From positions 6,236,905-6,300,904 of the forward strand of contig NZ_CP036291.1 in NCBI RefSeq assembly GCF_007750855.1: a stretch of 64,000 nt of DNA, in the 5' to 3' direction. A model generated the notes under the pieces. That model saw nothing but the letters and a program-made list of their open reading frames with translations, had not been told where the DNA came from and did no database searches. The position numbers and the translations under genes are program-made. This document shows positions 43,901 through 50,608 of this stretch, piece after piece. The stretch's first letter is position 1; every line of letters starts with the position of its first letter. Origin of the DNA: Pirellulimonas nuda (GTDB taxonomy: Bacteria; Planctomycetota; Planctomycetia; Pirellulales; Lacipirellulaceae).

Positions 43901-43949
43901 ACAAGCGCCCGAACAAGATCCCGAAGCCGAGGCCGCTGCGAAGCCTTGA
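40914..43949 (+). CDS. Exported TPR/CHAT-fold protein with altered active site
   Basis: The ATG at 40914 begins a signal peptide (RLLSFAACLLAAQAAPGQG). The 1011-residue protein has a helical TPR-like N-terminal two-thirds and a C-terminal CHAT (caspase-like) domain starting near LTPGQALMVIHETRTGLFGFLL, with LVIVPDGPLWHAPWEALPVG and GARTMLVSRWNTGG as conserved structural strands. CHAT peptidases use His in an HxAxHG motif and Cys in LSACxT. Here these regions read AVIRVPSEID and LVISGLHTA, so neither catalytic residue is at its expected place. A non-proteolytic scaffold role is inferred. Confidence 0.8.
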   Translation: MHSAARLLSFAACLLAAQAAPGQGASSSIPDRSYYSAIELIYRGDYRRAQRAFADELRGSVKTVDSRWVDSICYHALQGEALYQQGLYGPALDEMNRACSLLMVYPKWLLSAQFRQQPRPDNNPGRRAAPWGPSQRQPVYASLPDTVLIAQGDLNSAQRAAQQGGVVQSAQFWRVDAVEVLRAAALAIRRRNEMLGPLGPHDRLSKELADVLGRGGLAPPNHWSGAWTELLTGLAQEGVGDAQLALPHLTRATLLDGRYDHRLTGAALLEQGRIAMNSGAGRAAAGLLLEALTAAYAFEDVDVMCEAVSLGRLNHIAMGAEGPYPPLAPVIALAESERLEHLEVVARLALAEDLLAAGAPQRAAPALGRIASSRSDWVQGRLGPRLPAVRSMLELTAGKPREANDSLARAVAGQAAVSLRTFQIGQAVARYRAGEISPRLAADVFADLLRDPTAADWSSDPLDAVALLKSAEADAFDSWFDAALQRDDELLAITVSDLTKRRRFFAAQPYGGRLLALRRLLGPSDRLLTAAQQTQRQALLTKLPELVEMNKNAAAIHRDLRNDPGVFAAGGPTSDADRMLRDFARLADGREAALRRAVLARQATDLAFPPARSANEAQDLLTPGQALMVIHETRTGLFGFLLASEGYHTWRLPPRRDLENRIGAALQAMGNFGASREMKQEEAESSEWRRQCDALAKLLVQDARLDLNKTTELVIVPDGPLWHAPWEALPVGDVGGEQTLIDLTPVRYAPTIGLALGDTTPLRPVRKTAVVLPPDGGARADAEQIARQWDRLGGAVREPVRLSAPAPAPTPLLASLIDQAVIRVPSEIDPSQPYAWPPMAIDRTPAIGRLEAWMALPANGPQRLVISGLHTAAGDGLKSSGSRRGDPPPTGRELFHASCGMLASGARTMLVSRWNTGGPTQLDLEREFLLTLPDSPADQAWRRAVTLARGATLDPYAEPRLKPDAKRLDAPTASHPFFWGGFLLIDTGLDPRPQPEQAPEQDPEAEAAAKP

Positions 43950-43960
43950 TCTACGAATAC

Positions 43961-44092
43961 CTCTCGCAGAGGCGCCCAGACGCAGAGGGACAGGGTTTGA
44001 CGCAGAATTGCACGATAGGTCACGGATCGAAGCAAGCATCGACGGAGTGCTTCCATTGATCCATCTCCGCGTCTCTGCGCCTCCGCGAGAGG
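43961..44092. repeat. Dispersed inverted repeat, CGCAGAGGCG family, second copy
   Basis: The left arm 43961-43989 (ctctcgcagaggcgcccaga) and right arm 44065-44092 (ctccgcgtctctgcgcctcc) are complementary and enclose about 75 bases of unrelated sequence. The arm words match the copy at 14347-14473. Confidence 0.82.
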
Positions 44093-44138
44093 CGTCCGTC
44101 GCCTTGCCGAGCCCCCAGCGACACGCGAAACTACCCTC

Positions 44139-45026
44139 ATGAATGCAGAACAAGTCGAGTCGCTCAAGCAGCAACTGACCGACCAGTTCGTCACCGTCGA
44201 TCCCGATCGGCCGGAGCTGGCGCGGTTCCGCGGCCTTACCGGCCGGGTGAAGACGGTCAACATGAACGGTCGGGCGCTGGTAGAGTTCGACGGCTACGTC
44301 AAGAACATCGGCTGGTTCGACATCGCGCCGCAGTGCCTGACGGTTGTTTCTGCGCCGGCGGGCGCACGGGCTGCCCAGCGCAAAGCCCCCCAGCCCAAAC
44401 TTGCTCAGCCCAAACCCGCCGGCGACAAGCCCAAGCCGCCGACCGCAAAGACTCCGGCGCCGGCGAGTGGTGAGAAGAAGCTTTCGCCGCTGGAGCTCGC
44501 CAGACGCCAGGGGGGGGCGGGGACCGGCGGGTCGGCCGCCGAGAAGCCCGCTGCCAAACCGCCGGCGGCCCGCCCCGCGGAGGCCAAGACCGGGCGGCCC
44601 GAGGCAGCGGCAAAGTACGTCACTCCCCCCCCGCCCGCGACGATGATCAATCAGCCGCCGCGCGTGCTGAACCGTCGGTCGCTCACGGCCGCGGACATCC
44701 TCGAGATGTCGCAAGGGAAGATGCCGTCACTCCACCAACCGGCGCCGACTCCGGCCCGAAGCGGGTCGGCCGCTACGGCGCCCAAGGGAGCAACAGCGAA
44801 AGCAGCCCCGGACCGAAGCACGCCCAGCGTGGCGGTAGCCAACGCCGCCGCGACCGCAAACGATCCGGCCGCACCCCGCGGACCCGAACCAGCGGCGCCG
44901 ACCGCCGGCGCTACCCAACCCGAGGGGCACGCCGCAGCGACCTCCAGCGATCCGCCACCAGCGGCTGCCGGCAAGCCGTCTACCGCCGACATCCTCGCGG
45001 CGTGCCGCTCGAAGGCGCAAGAGTAG
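44139..45026 (+). CDS. Pro/Ala-rich protein with N-terminal beta domain and ADIL motifs
   Basis: The 295-residue protein starts with a compact domain (QLTDQFVTVDPDRPELARFRG, VKTVNMNGRALVEFDGY, IGWFDIAP) that looks like a KOW/SH3-type barrel, since it pairs a basic strand with GRVKTV. A long Ala/Pro/Lys linker follows. Two short similar motifs appear: LTAADILEMSQGKM at about residue 185 and STADILAACRSKAQE at the C-terminus. The repeated (T/S)ADIL segments could be peptide ligands for a partner. Function unknown. Confidence 0.72.
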   Translation: MNAEQVESLKQQLTDQFVTVDPDRPELARFRGLTGRVKTVNMNGRALVEFDGYVKNIGWFDIAPQCLTVVSAPAGARAAQRKAPQPKLAQPKPAGDKPKPPTAKTPAPASGEKKLSPLELARRQGGAGTGGSAAEKPAAKPPAARPAEAKTGRPEAAAKYVTPPPPATMINQPPRVLNRRSLTAADILEMSQGKMPSLHQPAPTPARSGSAATAPKGATAKAAPDRSTPSVAVANAAATANDPAAPRGPEPAAPTAGATQPEGHAAATSSDPPPAAAGKPSTADILAACRSKAQE

Positions 45027-45065
45027 CCGCGGCTCAAGCGTGGCTGTGTGCAACGGCCATGGCCG

Positions 45066-45338
45066 CTACGCCTCGGGCGTGCCGGTATCGACCTGCGACC
45101 AATCGATCTCGGCGTCGGACGCTTTGAGTTCTTCGAGCGTGTTGCGGGCGACCTGCAGGTCGTACTCGTTGACCAGCACCTTCACCACGCCCGGCGCGCC
45201 CGCCTTGAAGCCCGCAGTGGCCCCGCCGGTGGCGACAACGTGCATCCCCGCCTCGCGCAGCGCCGCGACGATGATCGACGCTTCAATGTCCGAAGGAACG
45301 GTGGTGAGCGCCACGAGGTGTTCGGCGGGGTTGTCCAT
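45066..45338 (-). CDS. DUF2007-family putative signal-transducing protein
   Basis: The 90-residue protein has the DUF2007 pattern: VALTTVPSDIEASIIVAALREAGM, then VVKVLVNEYDLQVARNTLEEL, a GlnB-like ferredoxin fold. Its role is not established. It sits 18 bases downstream of the second DUF1501 gene on the same strand and is probably co-transcribed. Confidence 0.82.
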   Translation of the reverse strand: MDNPAEHLVALTTVPSDIEASIIVAALREAGMHVVATGGATAGFKAGAPGVVKVLVNEYDLQVARNTLEELKASDAEIDWSQVDTGTPEA

Positions 45339-45356
45339 CGCAGGGGGTCCGTGCTG

Positions 45357-46649
45357 TTAGGCGAATAATTCGGGGATGACTTTGCCGCCGCCGGCGATCT
45401 TCATCGGCCGGCCGTTGTTGCTAGTAAACGTGGTCTGAAGCGAAATGCCAAGCGCCTGACACACCGACGCCATCAGGTCCTCGGAGGCGAACGGTTCGCT
45501 CTCAACACGCGACCCGTCCGCGCTGGTCTGGCCGATGGCTTGACCGCCGCGTACGCCGCCGCCGCCAACCACGGCGCTCCAGGCGCGGGCGAAGTGGTCG
45601 CGCCCCGCGTCGCCGTTGATGTTCGGCGTGCGGCCGAACTCGCCCATCCAGATGATAACCGTGTCCTGCAACAGCCCGCGCGATTCCAGGTCCGCCGTGA
45701 GAGCCGCCATCGCCTTGTCCATCTCGGGCAGCTTCTGATCGAGCCGATCGAAGCAGTTCTGGTGGAGGTCCCAGCCGCCGAAATCGACCTCCACAAACGG
45801 CACGCCCGCCTCGACCAAGCGCCTGGCCAGCAGGCAGCCGCGGCCGAAGCCGGAGTCGCCGTAGCGGTCCCGCATCTCTTGGGGCTCGCCCATGACGTTG
45901 AACGCCTTCATCTGGTCGCTGGTGAGCAGCGAACGCGTCTTGGCGAGCACCTGAGCGTGGTCGGCAGCGGCGCTGCCGCGGTTCTGACGGATGAAGCGGT
46001 CCTCAACGGTGTCGAGCACCGCCAGGCGTCCCGCCATGCGGTCCTCTTTCACCGGCATCTGCAGGTTGCGGACCCGGCCGTTCGAGTCGACCTGGAACGG
46101 CGCGTAGGCCATCCCCAGGAAGCCGGGCCCCTCGCTGGCGCCCCCGACCGACACAAACGGCGGGATCTCCAGGTCGCGGGTGAACGGCTCTAGCTCGTGC
46201 GCCACCACCGCCCCGTAGCTGGGGTGGACGATGTTGGGGTTGGGGACGTAGCCGGTGTGCAGGTAGTAACGCCCGCGGCTGTGATCCGCCTCGCGGGTGC
46301 TCATCGAGCGGACGACCGAGTAGTGCCCCATCTGCTTGGCCATCTCTGGCATCAGGCTCGAGATCTGCAGGTCGCCCGCGGTTGCGATCTGCCGCGACGG
46401 GCCGCCGGTGGGGGCGCCCGGCTTGAGGTCCCAGATGTCGATCGTGGGGGGGCCGCCGCTCATCCACAGCAGAATCGCCGACTTGTGGTTGCGATTCAGC
46501 GTGGGGGCCGCGGCCTGCAGCGAGCGCGTGAATGCGATCGCCGGCAGCGTCCACGCGCTGGCGCCGGCCAGGTGCCCCATGAAGTGCCGACGGCTCATGC
46601 CGCGGGGAGTCTGGAAGCGTTGCATCTGAGGAGCTCCGTTGATTGACAT
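45357..46649 (-). CDS. DUF1501 protein with Tat signal, second copy
   Basis: The 430-residue protein (ATG 46649; 46625 is an alternative) has a Tat-type motif (MSRRHFMGHLAGASAWT). The DUF1501 hallmarks are present: ILLWMSGGPPTIDIWDLKPG, RYYLHTGYVPNPN, YGAVVAHELEPFT, FGGWDLHQNC, IIWMGEFGRTPNING, GRDHFARAWSAVVGGGG. It is paired with the DUF1549 gene immediately upstream, a common planctomycete couple. Function is unknown, but export together is likely. Confidence 0.9.
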   Translation of the reverse strand: MSINGAPQMQRFQTPRGMSRRHFMGHLAGASAWTLPAIAFTRSLQAAAPTLNRNHKSAILLWMSGGPPTIDIWDLKPGAPTGGPSRQIATAGDLQISSLMPEMAKQMGHYSVVRSMSTREADHSRGRYYLHTGYVPNPNIVHPSYGAVVAHELEPFTRDLEIPPFVSVGGASEGPGFLGMAYAPFQVDSNGRVRNLQMPVKEDRMAGRLAVLDTVEDRFIRQNRGSAAADHAQVLAKTRSLLTSDQMKAFNVMGEPQEMRDRYGDSGFGRGCLLARRLVEAGVPFVEVDFGGWDLHQNCFDRLDQKLPEMDKAMAALTADLESRGLLQDTVIIWMGEFGRTPNINGDAGRDHFARAWSAVVGGGGVRGGQAIGQTSADGSRVESEPFASEDLMASVCQALGISLQTTFTSNNGRPMKIAGGGKVIPELFA

Positions 46650-46735
46650 CGACTACGGCAAGTGAACCACAGGGCCGCCGAGCACTCCGATACGGGAGGA
46701 GGAAACTCAACGATCTGAGTGGTTCGTCCTTCAGC

Positions 46736-48427
46736 TTAGTGGTTCAATATAAACTCGTTCGAATTCAAAAGCGCCCACCAAATATCCTGGAGCGCCTCGT
46801 TCATGTCGCCCCCGCGCGAGGCGAGCACCTGGTTGCAGACCTGCAGCTCGGCGCGCTCCGGCCTGCGCGCCAGCGCCGCTAGGTAGAGCCGCTTGATCTT
46901 CTCAGATCCGGACGAATTGTCACGCGCCACCTGATCGATCAAACCGCCCCGTTCCGAGCCGGTGGCCCGCTTCACCAGCTCGCCATTCATCAGCGTGAGG
47001 GCCTGCGGGATCGACCCGTTGAAGGTGGTCGCCTCGCCGTTCTCGTCGTTGCCGAACGCGGTGTTGAACTGCGCCAGCCAACGCTGCTTCATTTCTTCGC
47101 GCTCGGCGTAGCCCACGCTCTTGTCGGCCTCGGTCGCCACCAGCAGCGACTCGTAAAGCTGCTCCGCCTCCATCTGGCGGAGGTAGAACCGGCTGAACAT
47201 CGGCCGCGATCCAAGGGACGGATCGTCCTGCTCGTTCGATCGGTTCGCGCGGCTGTCGAGCGCGTAGGGCTCCGACAACGCGATCCATCGCAGCAGCGCC
47301 TTCATGTCGAAGCTCGACTCACGGAAGCTGTCGGCCAGCCCGTCCAACAGTTCCGGGTGCGACGGCACGTTGTGCGGCCCCATGTCGTCTACCGGCTTAG
47401 TGAGCCCGTAGCCCAGCAATTGACCCCAGACGCGGTTGACAATGGCCTTGGGAAACTCCGGTGATTGGCTGATGAGGCGGGCGAGTTCTTCTCGGCGGTT
47501 GATCTCCGCCAGGTACCCGCTGTCGCCGTAGTCTTCTCCGCGGTCCGCGTACATCGAAACGAGCGACGTGCCGTCGATGAACACCGGGTACGCCACCTTG
47601 AGCTTGCCGTTACGGAGTTCGTAGTAGAGCTCGGCCTTCGAGGGGTCGCCCCCCTCGCCGGCGAAGTCGCGATCGAGGATGCGGGCGACGCGGGTGTTCT
47701 GCTGGTCGGTCGGAAGCCGCTCTAGGCGCGTCTGCCGGAAGAAGGCGTTTAGTTCCCAGAACTGATTCTGCTTGTACTCATTGAACGGATGGTTGTGGCA
47801 CTGGGTGCACTGCACCGCCGTGCCGAGGAAGATCTGTGCGGTCTTGGCCGTGGCCTGCACGCCGTCCTCGGCCATCTTGTCGGCGAGGAAATTGGCGGCG
47901 CCGTTGAAGTCGGCGTCCCCCGGCCGGCAGCTGCCGGTTGCGGTGACCAGCTCCTGCATCATCACGTCCATCGGCTTGTTCTTCTGGAACGCACGCCGCA
48001 GGTACTGCTTCATTCCGGCGCGGCTGACGAGCGAGTCGTTGTTCGTTCCGCCGGTGCGCCCCACGAGCAGGTTGGTCCACACGGTGGTCCAACGCTGGGC
48101 GTACTCTTGCAGGTACTCGTCGCCCAACAGGCGATCGACTAAGAGCGCACGTTTGTCGTTCGAGCGATCGGCGACGTAGGCTTCCAGCTCGTCGACCTTG
48201 GGGACCCGCCCCAGCAGGTCGAGGTAGACCCGTCGGCACCAAGCGCCGTCGTCCGCGGGTTGCGAAGGGGTGATCCCCTGATCGCGCCAGCCCGTCTCGA
48301 TCTGCTGATTGATGAGCTGCACCGGGCCTGAGTGGGCCGCTTCGGTTGCGCTGCCCGTCGCCCCGTAGGCCGCCGCGACTACCGATGCCGCTACGATCGC
48401 CAGACAAGAGAATCGAAAAGAGACCAA
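46736..48427 (-). CDS. DUF1549/DUF1553 protein, second copy
   Basis: A TTG start at 48427 is chosen because aaggag lies seven bases upstream and a signal peptide begins at once (VSFRFSCLAIVAASVVAAAYG). The 563-residue product has DUF1549 (INQQIETGWRDQGITPSQ, RRVYLDLLGRVPKVDEL, YAQRWTTVWTNLLVGR), a haem-type CTQCHNHPF and DUF1553 ending in LLNSNEFILNH. Unlike the copy at 14535-16994 it lacks BIG2-like domains and the N-terminal cytochrome region. It precedes its DUF1501 partner by 86 bases. Confidence 0.88.
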   Translation of the reverse strand: MVSFRFSCLAIVAASVVAAAYGATGSATEAAHSGPVQLINQQIETGWRDQGITPSQPADDGAWCRRVYLDLLGRVPKVDELEAYVADRSNDKRALLVDRLLGDEYLQEYAQRWTTVWTNLLVGRTGGTNNDSLVSRAGMKQYLRRAFQKNKPMDVMMQELVTATGSCRPGDADFNGAANFLADKMAEDGVQATAKTAQIFLGTAVQCTQCHNHPFNEYKQNQFWELNAFFRQTRLERLPTDQQNTRVARILDRDFAGEGGDPSKAELYYELRNGKLKVAYPVFIDGTSLVSMYADRGEDYGDSGYLAEINRREELARLISQSPEFPKAIVNRVWGQLLGYGLTKPVDDMGPHNVPSHPELLDGLADSFRESSFDMKALLRWIALSEPYALDSRANRSNEQDDPSLGSRPMFSRFYLRQMEAEQLYESLLVATEADKSVGYAEREEMKQRWLAQFNTAFGNDENGEATTFNGSIPQALTLMNGELVKRATGSERGGLIDQVARDNSSGSEKIKRLYLAALARRPERAELQVCNQVLASRGGDMNEALQDIWWALLNSNEFILNH

Positions 48428-49269
48428 AGGCCCGCTCCTTAGGTTCGTGACGCGAGGCAAGGCGCCCCGCCGAGACGTCAGCAACAAAGTCGATTTGAGA
48501 AGTGCAGCGGTCTGCACTTGCATCATAACGGGCAAGTGGCAGCGTATCTACGAAACCTACGCGGACAAGCGAGCAGGAGACGAACTAGATCGGCACGATC
48601 GGCCCACAATCAACCTCCCCAACAGTCCGCCGTCGCGATCATCTTAGGCGACTACCCGCAGGCCAGTGACGCGGCTGGGGGGATGAGAAGACGGATTGGC
48701 CCTCGTTAGCCAAAGCCCCACGAGTGCAGCGTTCTAATACATGTGTAGCATTTTAACACACTCAAAATGCGACAGGCGAGCAGGAGCGGCTTGTTCCGAA
48801 GCCGCCCCTGGCTCGCCTGAAACAATCGAAGACGCTGGTGGACGCGGCACGGTGGGAGGGGTCCGAAGCCGCTAACTCTCTTACCAACAACGCCTTACAA
48901 GATTGCTACGCACATTGCCTCTTCGCCGCCCGACCCCGCATTTCTCTGTTCCAGCCCCGTCGGTTGCCTCTTCAGGAGTTGGTCGAGGTCGACTCGACAA
49001 CACTACTGCATGCAGAATCCATGCCAATCGTTGGCAGGAGGAAAACCACCGGTGTCGCCATTACGACCAAGATGACGTCGTAGTGACAACAACACAGAAG
49101 TTCGCGCCAAACGATGGCGATCGTCTATCTGCCTTATCCTCTTTGCCAGAATCGCCTTACGACTTGCCGGGTGGGATCGGCACGAGACGTGCCTAGGTAA
49201 TCCTGAAGCAAGTCCGACGGCCGGACTTGACGCTCTCGCTACCCCTCGCCACGAGGGAAGGAGTTTCTC
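48428..49269. other. 842-base divergent intergenic region
   Basis: It separates a DUF1549 gene (minus) from the Gly/Tyr-rich peptide gene (plus). Two short open frames (near 48840-49190) show no ribosome-binding site or conserved pattern and are not annotated. A relatively A/T-rich stretch (gttctaatacatgtgtagca) occurs at 48731-48765. It is followed by a long hairpin at 48773-48819. Confidence 0.5.
48773..48819. other. Long imperfect hairpin in the divergent gap
   Basis: The arms caggcgagcaggagcggctt (48773-48792) and its approximate complement (48798-48819) form a stem of about 20 bp with one bulge and a loop of about five bases. It is preceded by an A/T-rich stretch. It might end a small transcript starting upstream, but no promoter can be proven. 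Confidence 0.5.
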
Positions 49270-49551
49270 ATGTTCCGAAAACTGATGTTCGCCACGACCG
49301 CGCTTGCCGCGTTCTCGATGCTTGGATTGGCTACTCCCAATACGGCCGAGGCAGGCTGGCGCTACGGGCCGGGCCGGTACTATTCCGGCTACCGCGGTGG
49401 GTATGGAGCCCGCGGCGGATACTACGGCGGCTATCGCGGCGGTTACTACGCACCGTATCGCGTAGCACGGCCCTACTACGGTGGCTACTACGGCGGCGGC
49501 TACTATGCTCGCCCGTATTCCCCCGGCGTGGGGCTCTATATCGGCTTCTAG
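49270..49551 (+). CDS. Gly/Tyr-rich secreted small protein
   Basis: The ATG at 49270 follows gaaggagtttctc, a good ribosome-binding site. The 93-residue product has a clear signal peptide ending after TAEA, then a mature part made almost entirely of Gly, Tyr and Arg (repeats such as YRGGYGARGGYYGGYRGG and YYGGYYGGGYYA). Such composition suggests a structural or adhesive surface peptide. Similar short Gly/Tyr-rich secreted peptides are common in planctomycetes. It is transcribed toward sdhB with a hairpin between them. Confidence 0.8.
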   Translation: MFRKLMFATTALAAFSMLGLATPNTAEAGWRYGPGRYYSGYRGGYGARGGYYGGYRGGYYAPYRVARPYYGGYYGGGYYARPYSPGVGLYIGF

Positions 49552-49575
49552 CCCTCGCTACGACAGCGGACAAAC

Positions 49576-49605
49576 AGCCGGTCGGGGCTCACGCGCCGAC
49601 CGGCT
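49576..49605. terminator. Bidirectional hairpin between the Gly/Tyr peptide gene and sdhB
   Basis: A perfect 10-bp stem (agccggtcgg with ccgaccggct, loop of ten bases) lies between two converging genes. It has no clear T-run, so it is a candidate terminator only. Confidence 0.5.
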
Positions 49606-49621
49606 ACCGCTTTGCAATCAA

Positions 49622-50476
49622 TCAGCGGCCGAACAGCTTGCGGATGGAGTAGAGGGTGATCTGCCTCCCTGCACGCGCGATCGACGTGGTGAGCGGGATC
49701 GACTTGGGGCAGACCGCAACACAGTTCTGGGCGTTGCCGCACACCTGCAGCCCGCCCGGCTCTTTGAGGGCCTCGAGCCGTTCATCGGCGATCATCTTGC
49801 CGGTGCCGTGCTCGTTGAACAACATCGCTTGGCTGATCGCCGCGGCGCCGACGAACGCCCCTTCGAGCGACTGCCGCTGCCTAGCTTCGAAGGCCTCCGG
49901 GCTTTCCCCCTCGTGGGGGCGCACCTCTACCTTGGCGTACTGCGGGCACGCATCCAGACAGCAGCCGCAGCTCATGCACTCCGACAGCGGGTAACGCACC
50001 TCTTGCTGCTTCTGCGACTCCTTGGGCCCGGCGCCCCGATCGAAGTAGTCGTCTACGGGCACCCACGCTTTGACGCGTTCCAGGGAGCGGAAGATCCGGC
50101 TGCGATCGACCACTAGGTCGCGCAGGACCGGGAACTTGGTCATCGGCCGCAGCTCGATCTCGCCCGGCTTGTCTTCCAACAGCCGATCGACCAACGCCGT
50201 ACAGGCCTGCCGCACCTTGCCGTTGATGACCATGGTGCACGCGCCGCAGACCTCTTCGAGGCAGTTCGCTTCCCAGGCCACTGGCGCCGTCGGCTTCGCG
50301 TCGGCGGTCGCGCTCATCGCGGCGATCTGCTGCAAGACGCTGATGACGTTAGAGTTCGGCTCGTAGGCCAGTCGGAACCGTTCCCACCGCTGCGGCTCGC
50401 CCGGCGCCTGCTGGCGCAGCACGCGGACGTCGAACGTGGCGGGCTTGGTCTTTGCGGTTGATGCGGGCGCGCTCAT
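49622..50476 (-). CDS. sdhB: Succinate dehydrogenase iron-sulfur subunit
   Basis: The 284-residue protein carries the three clusters of SdhB/FrdB. The [2Fe-2S] ligands start with CLEEVCGACTMVINGKVRQAC, the [4Fe-4S] motif is CMSCGCCLDACP, and the [3Fe-4S] part is CGNAQNCVAVCPKSIPL. It carries electrons from the flavoprotein to the membrane anchor. It is the last gene of a C-A-B ordered operon. An inverted repeat occupies most of the sdhA-sdhB gap. Confidence 0.95.
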   Translation of the reverse strand: MSAPASTAKTKPATFDVRVLRQQAPGEPQRWERFRLAYEPNSNVISVLQQIAAMSATADAKPTAPVAWEANCLEEVCGACTMVINGKVRQACTALVDRLLEDKPGEIELRPMTKFPVLRDLVVDRSRIFRSLERVKAWVPVDDYFDRGAGPKESQKQQEVRYPLSECMSCGCCLDACPQYAKVEVRPHEGESPEAFEARQRQSLEGAFVGAAAISQAMLFNEHGTGKMIADERLEALKEPGGLQVCGNAQNCVAVCPKSIPLTTSIARAGRQITLYSIRKLFGR

Positions 50477-50506
50477 AGGTTTCCCAAGTAGGTAGCAATC
50501 GCTTTA

Positions 50507-50599
50507 GCGAGCCGTCGGCGTCAGCCGCCGGAGTTGTCTGTGTACCAATGCAACGAAGCCCGTGCGCCATTCTCCGGCGGCTGACGCCGACGGCTCGCC
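50507..50599. repeat. Dispersed inverted repeat between sdhA and sdhB
   Basis: The arms 50507-50534 (gcgagccgtcggcgtcagcc) and 50572-50599 (its complement) pair almost perfectly over 27 bases, with a 37-base loop. The same sequence ends tmk and popT (7192-7220 and 7301-7328). It starts ten bases past the sdhA stop and ends about 30 bases before the sdhB start, so it could set transcript stability within the operon. Confidence 0.85.
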
Positions 50600-50608
50600 T
50601 GGTTGGTG

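Noticed and set aside
48838-49196. Two overlapping short frames as possible genes
   Set aside because: Neither has a ribosome-binding site, signal peptide or conserved pattern, and they differ in codon usage from neighbours.
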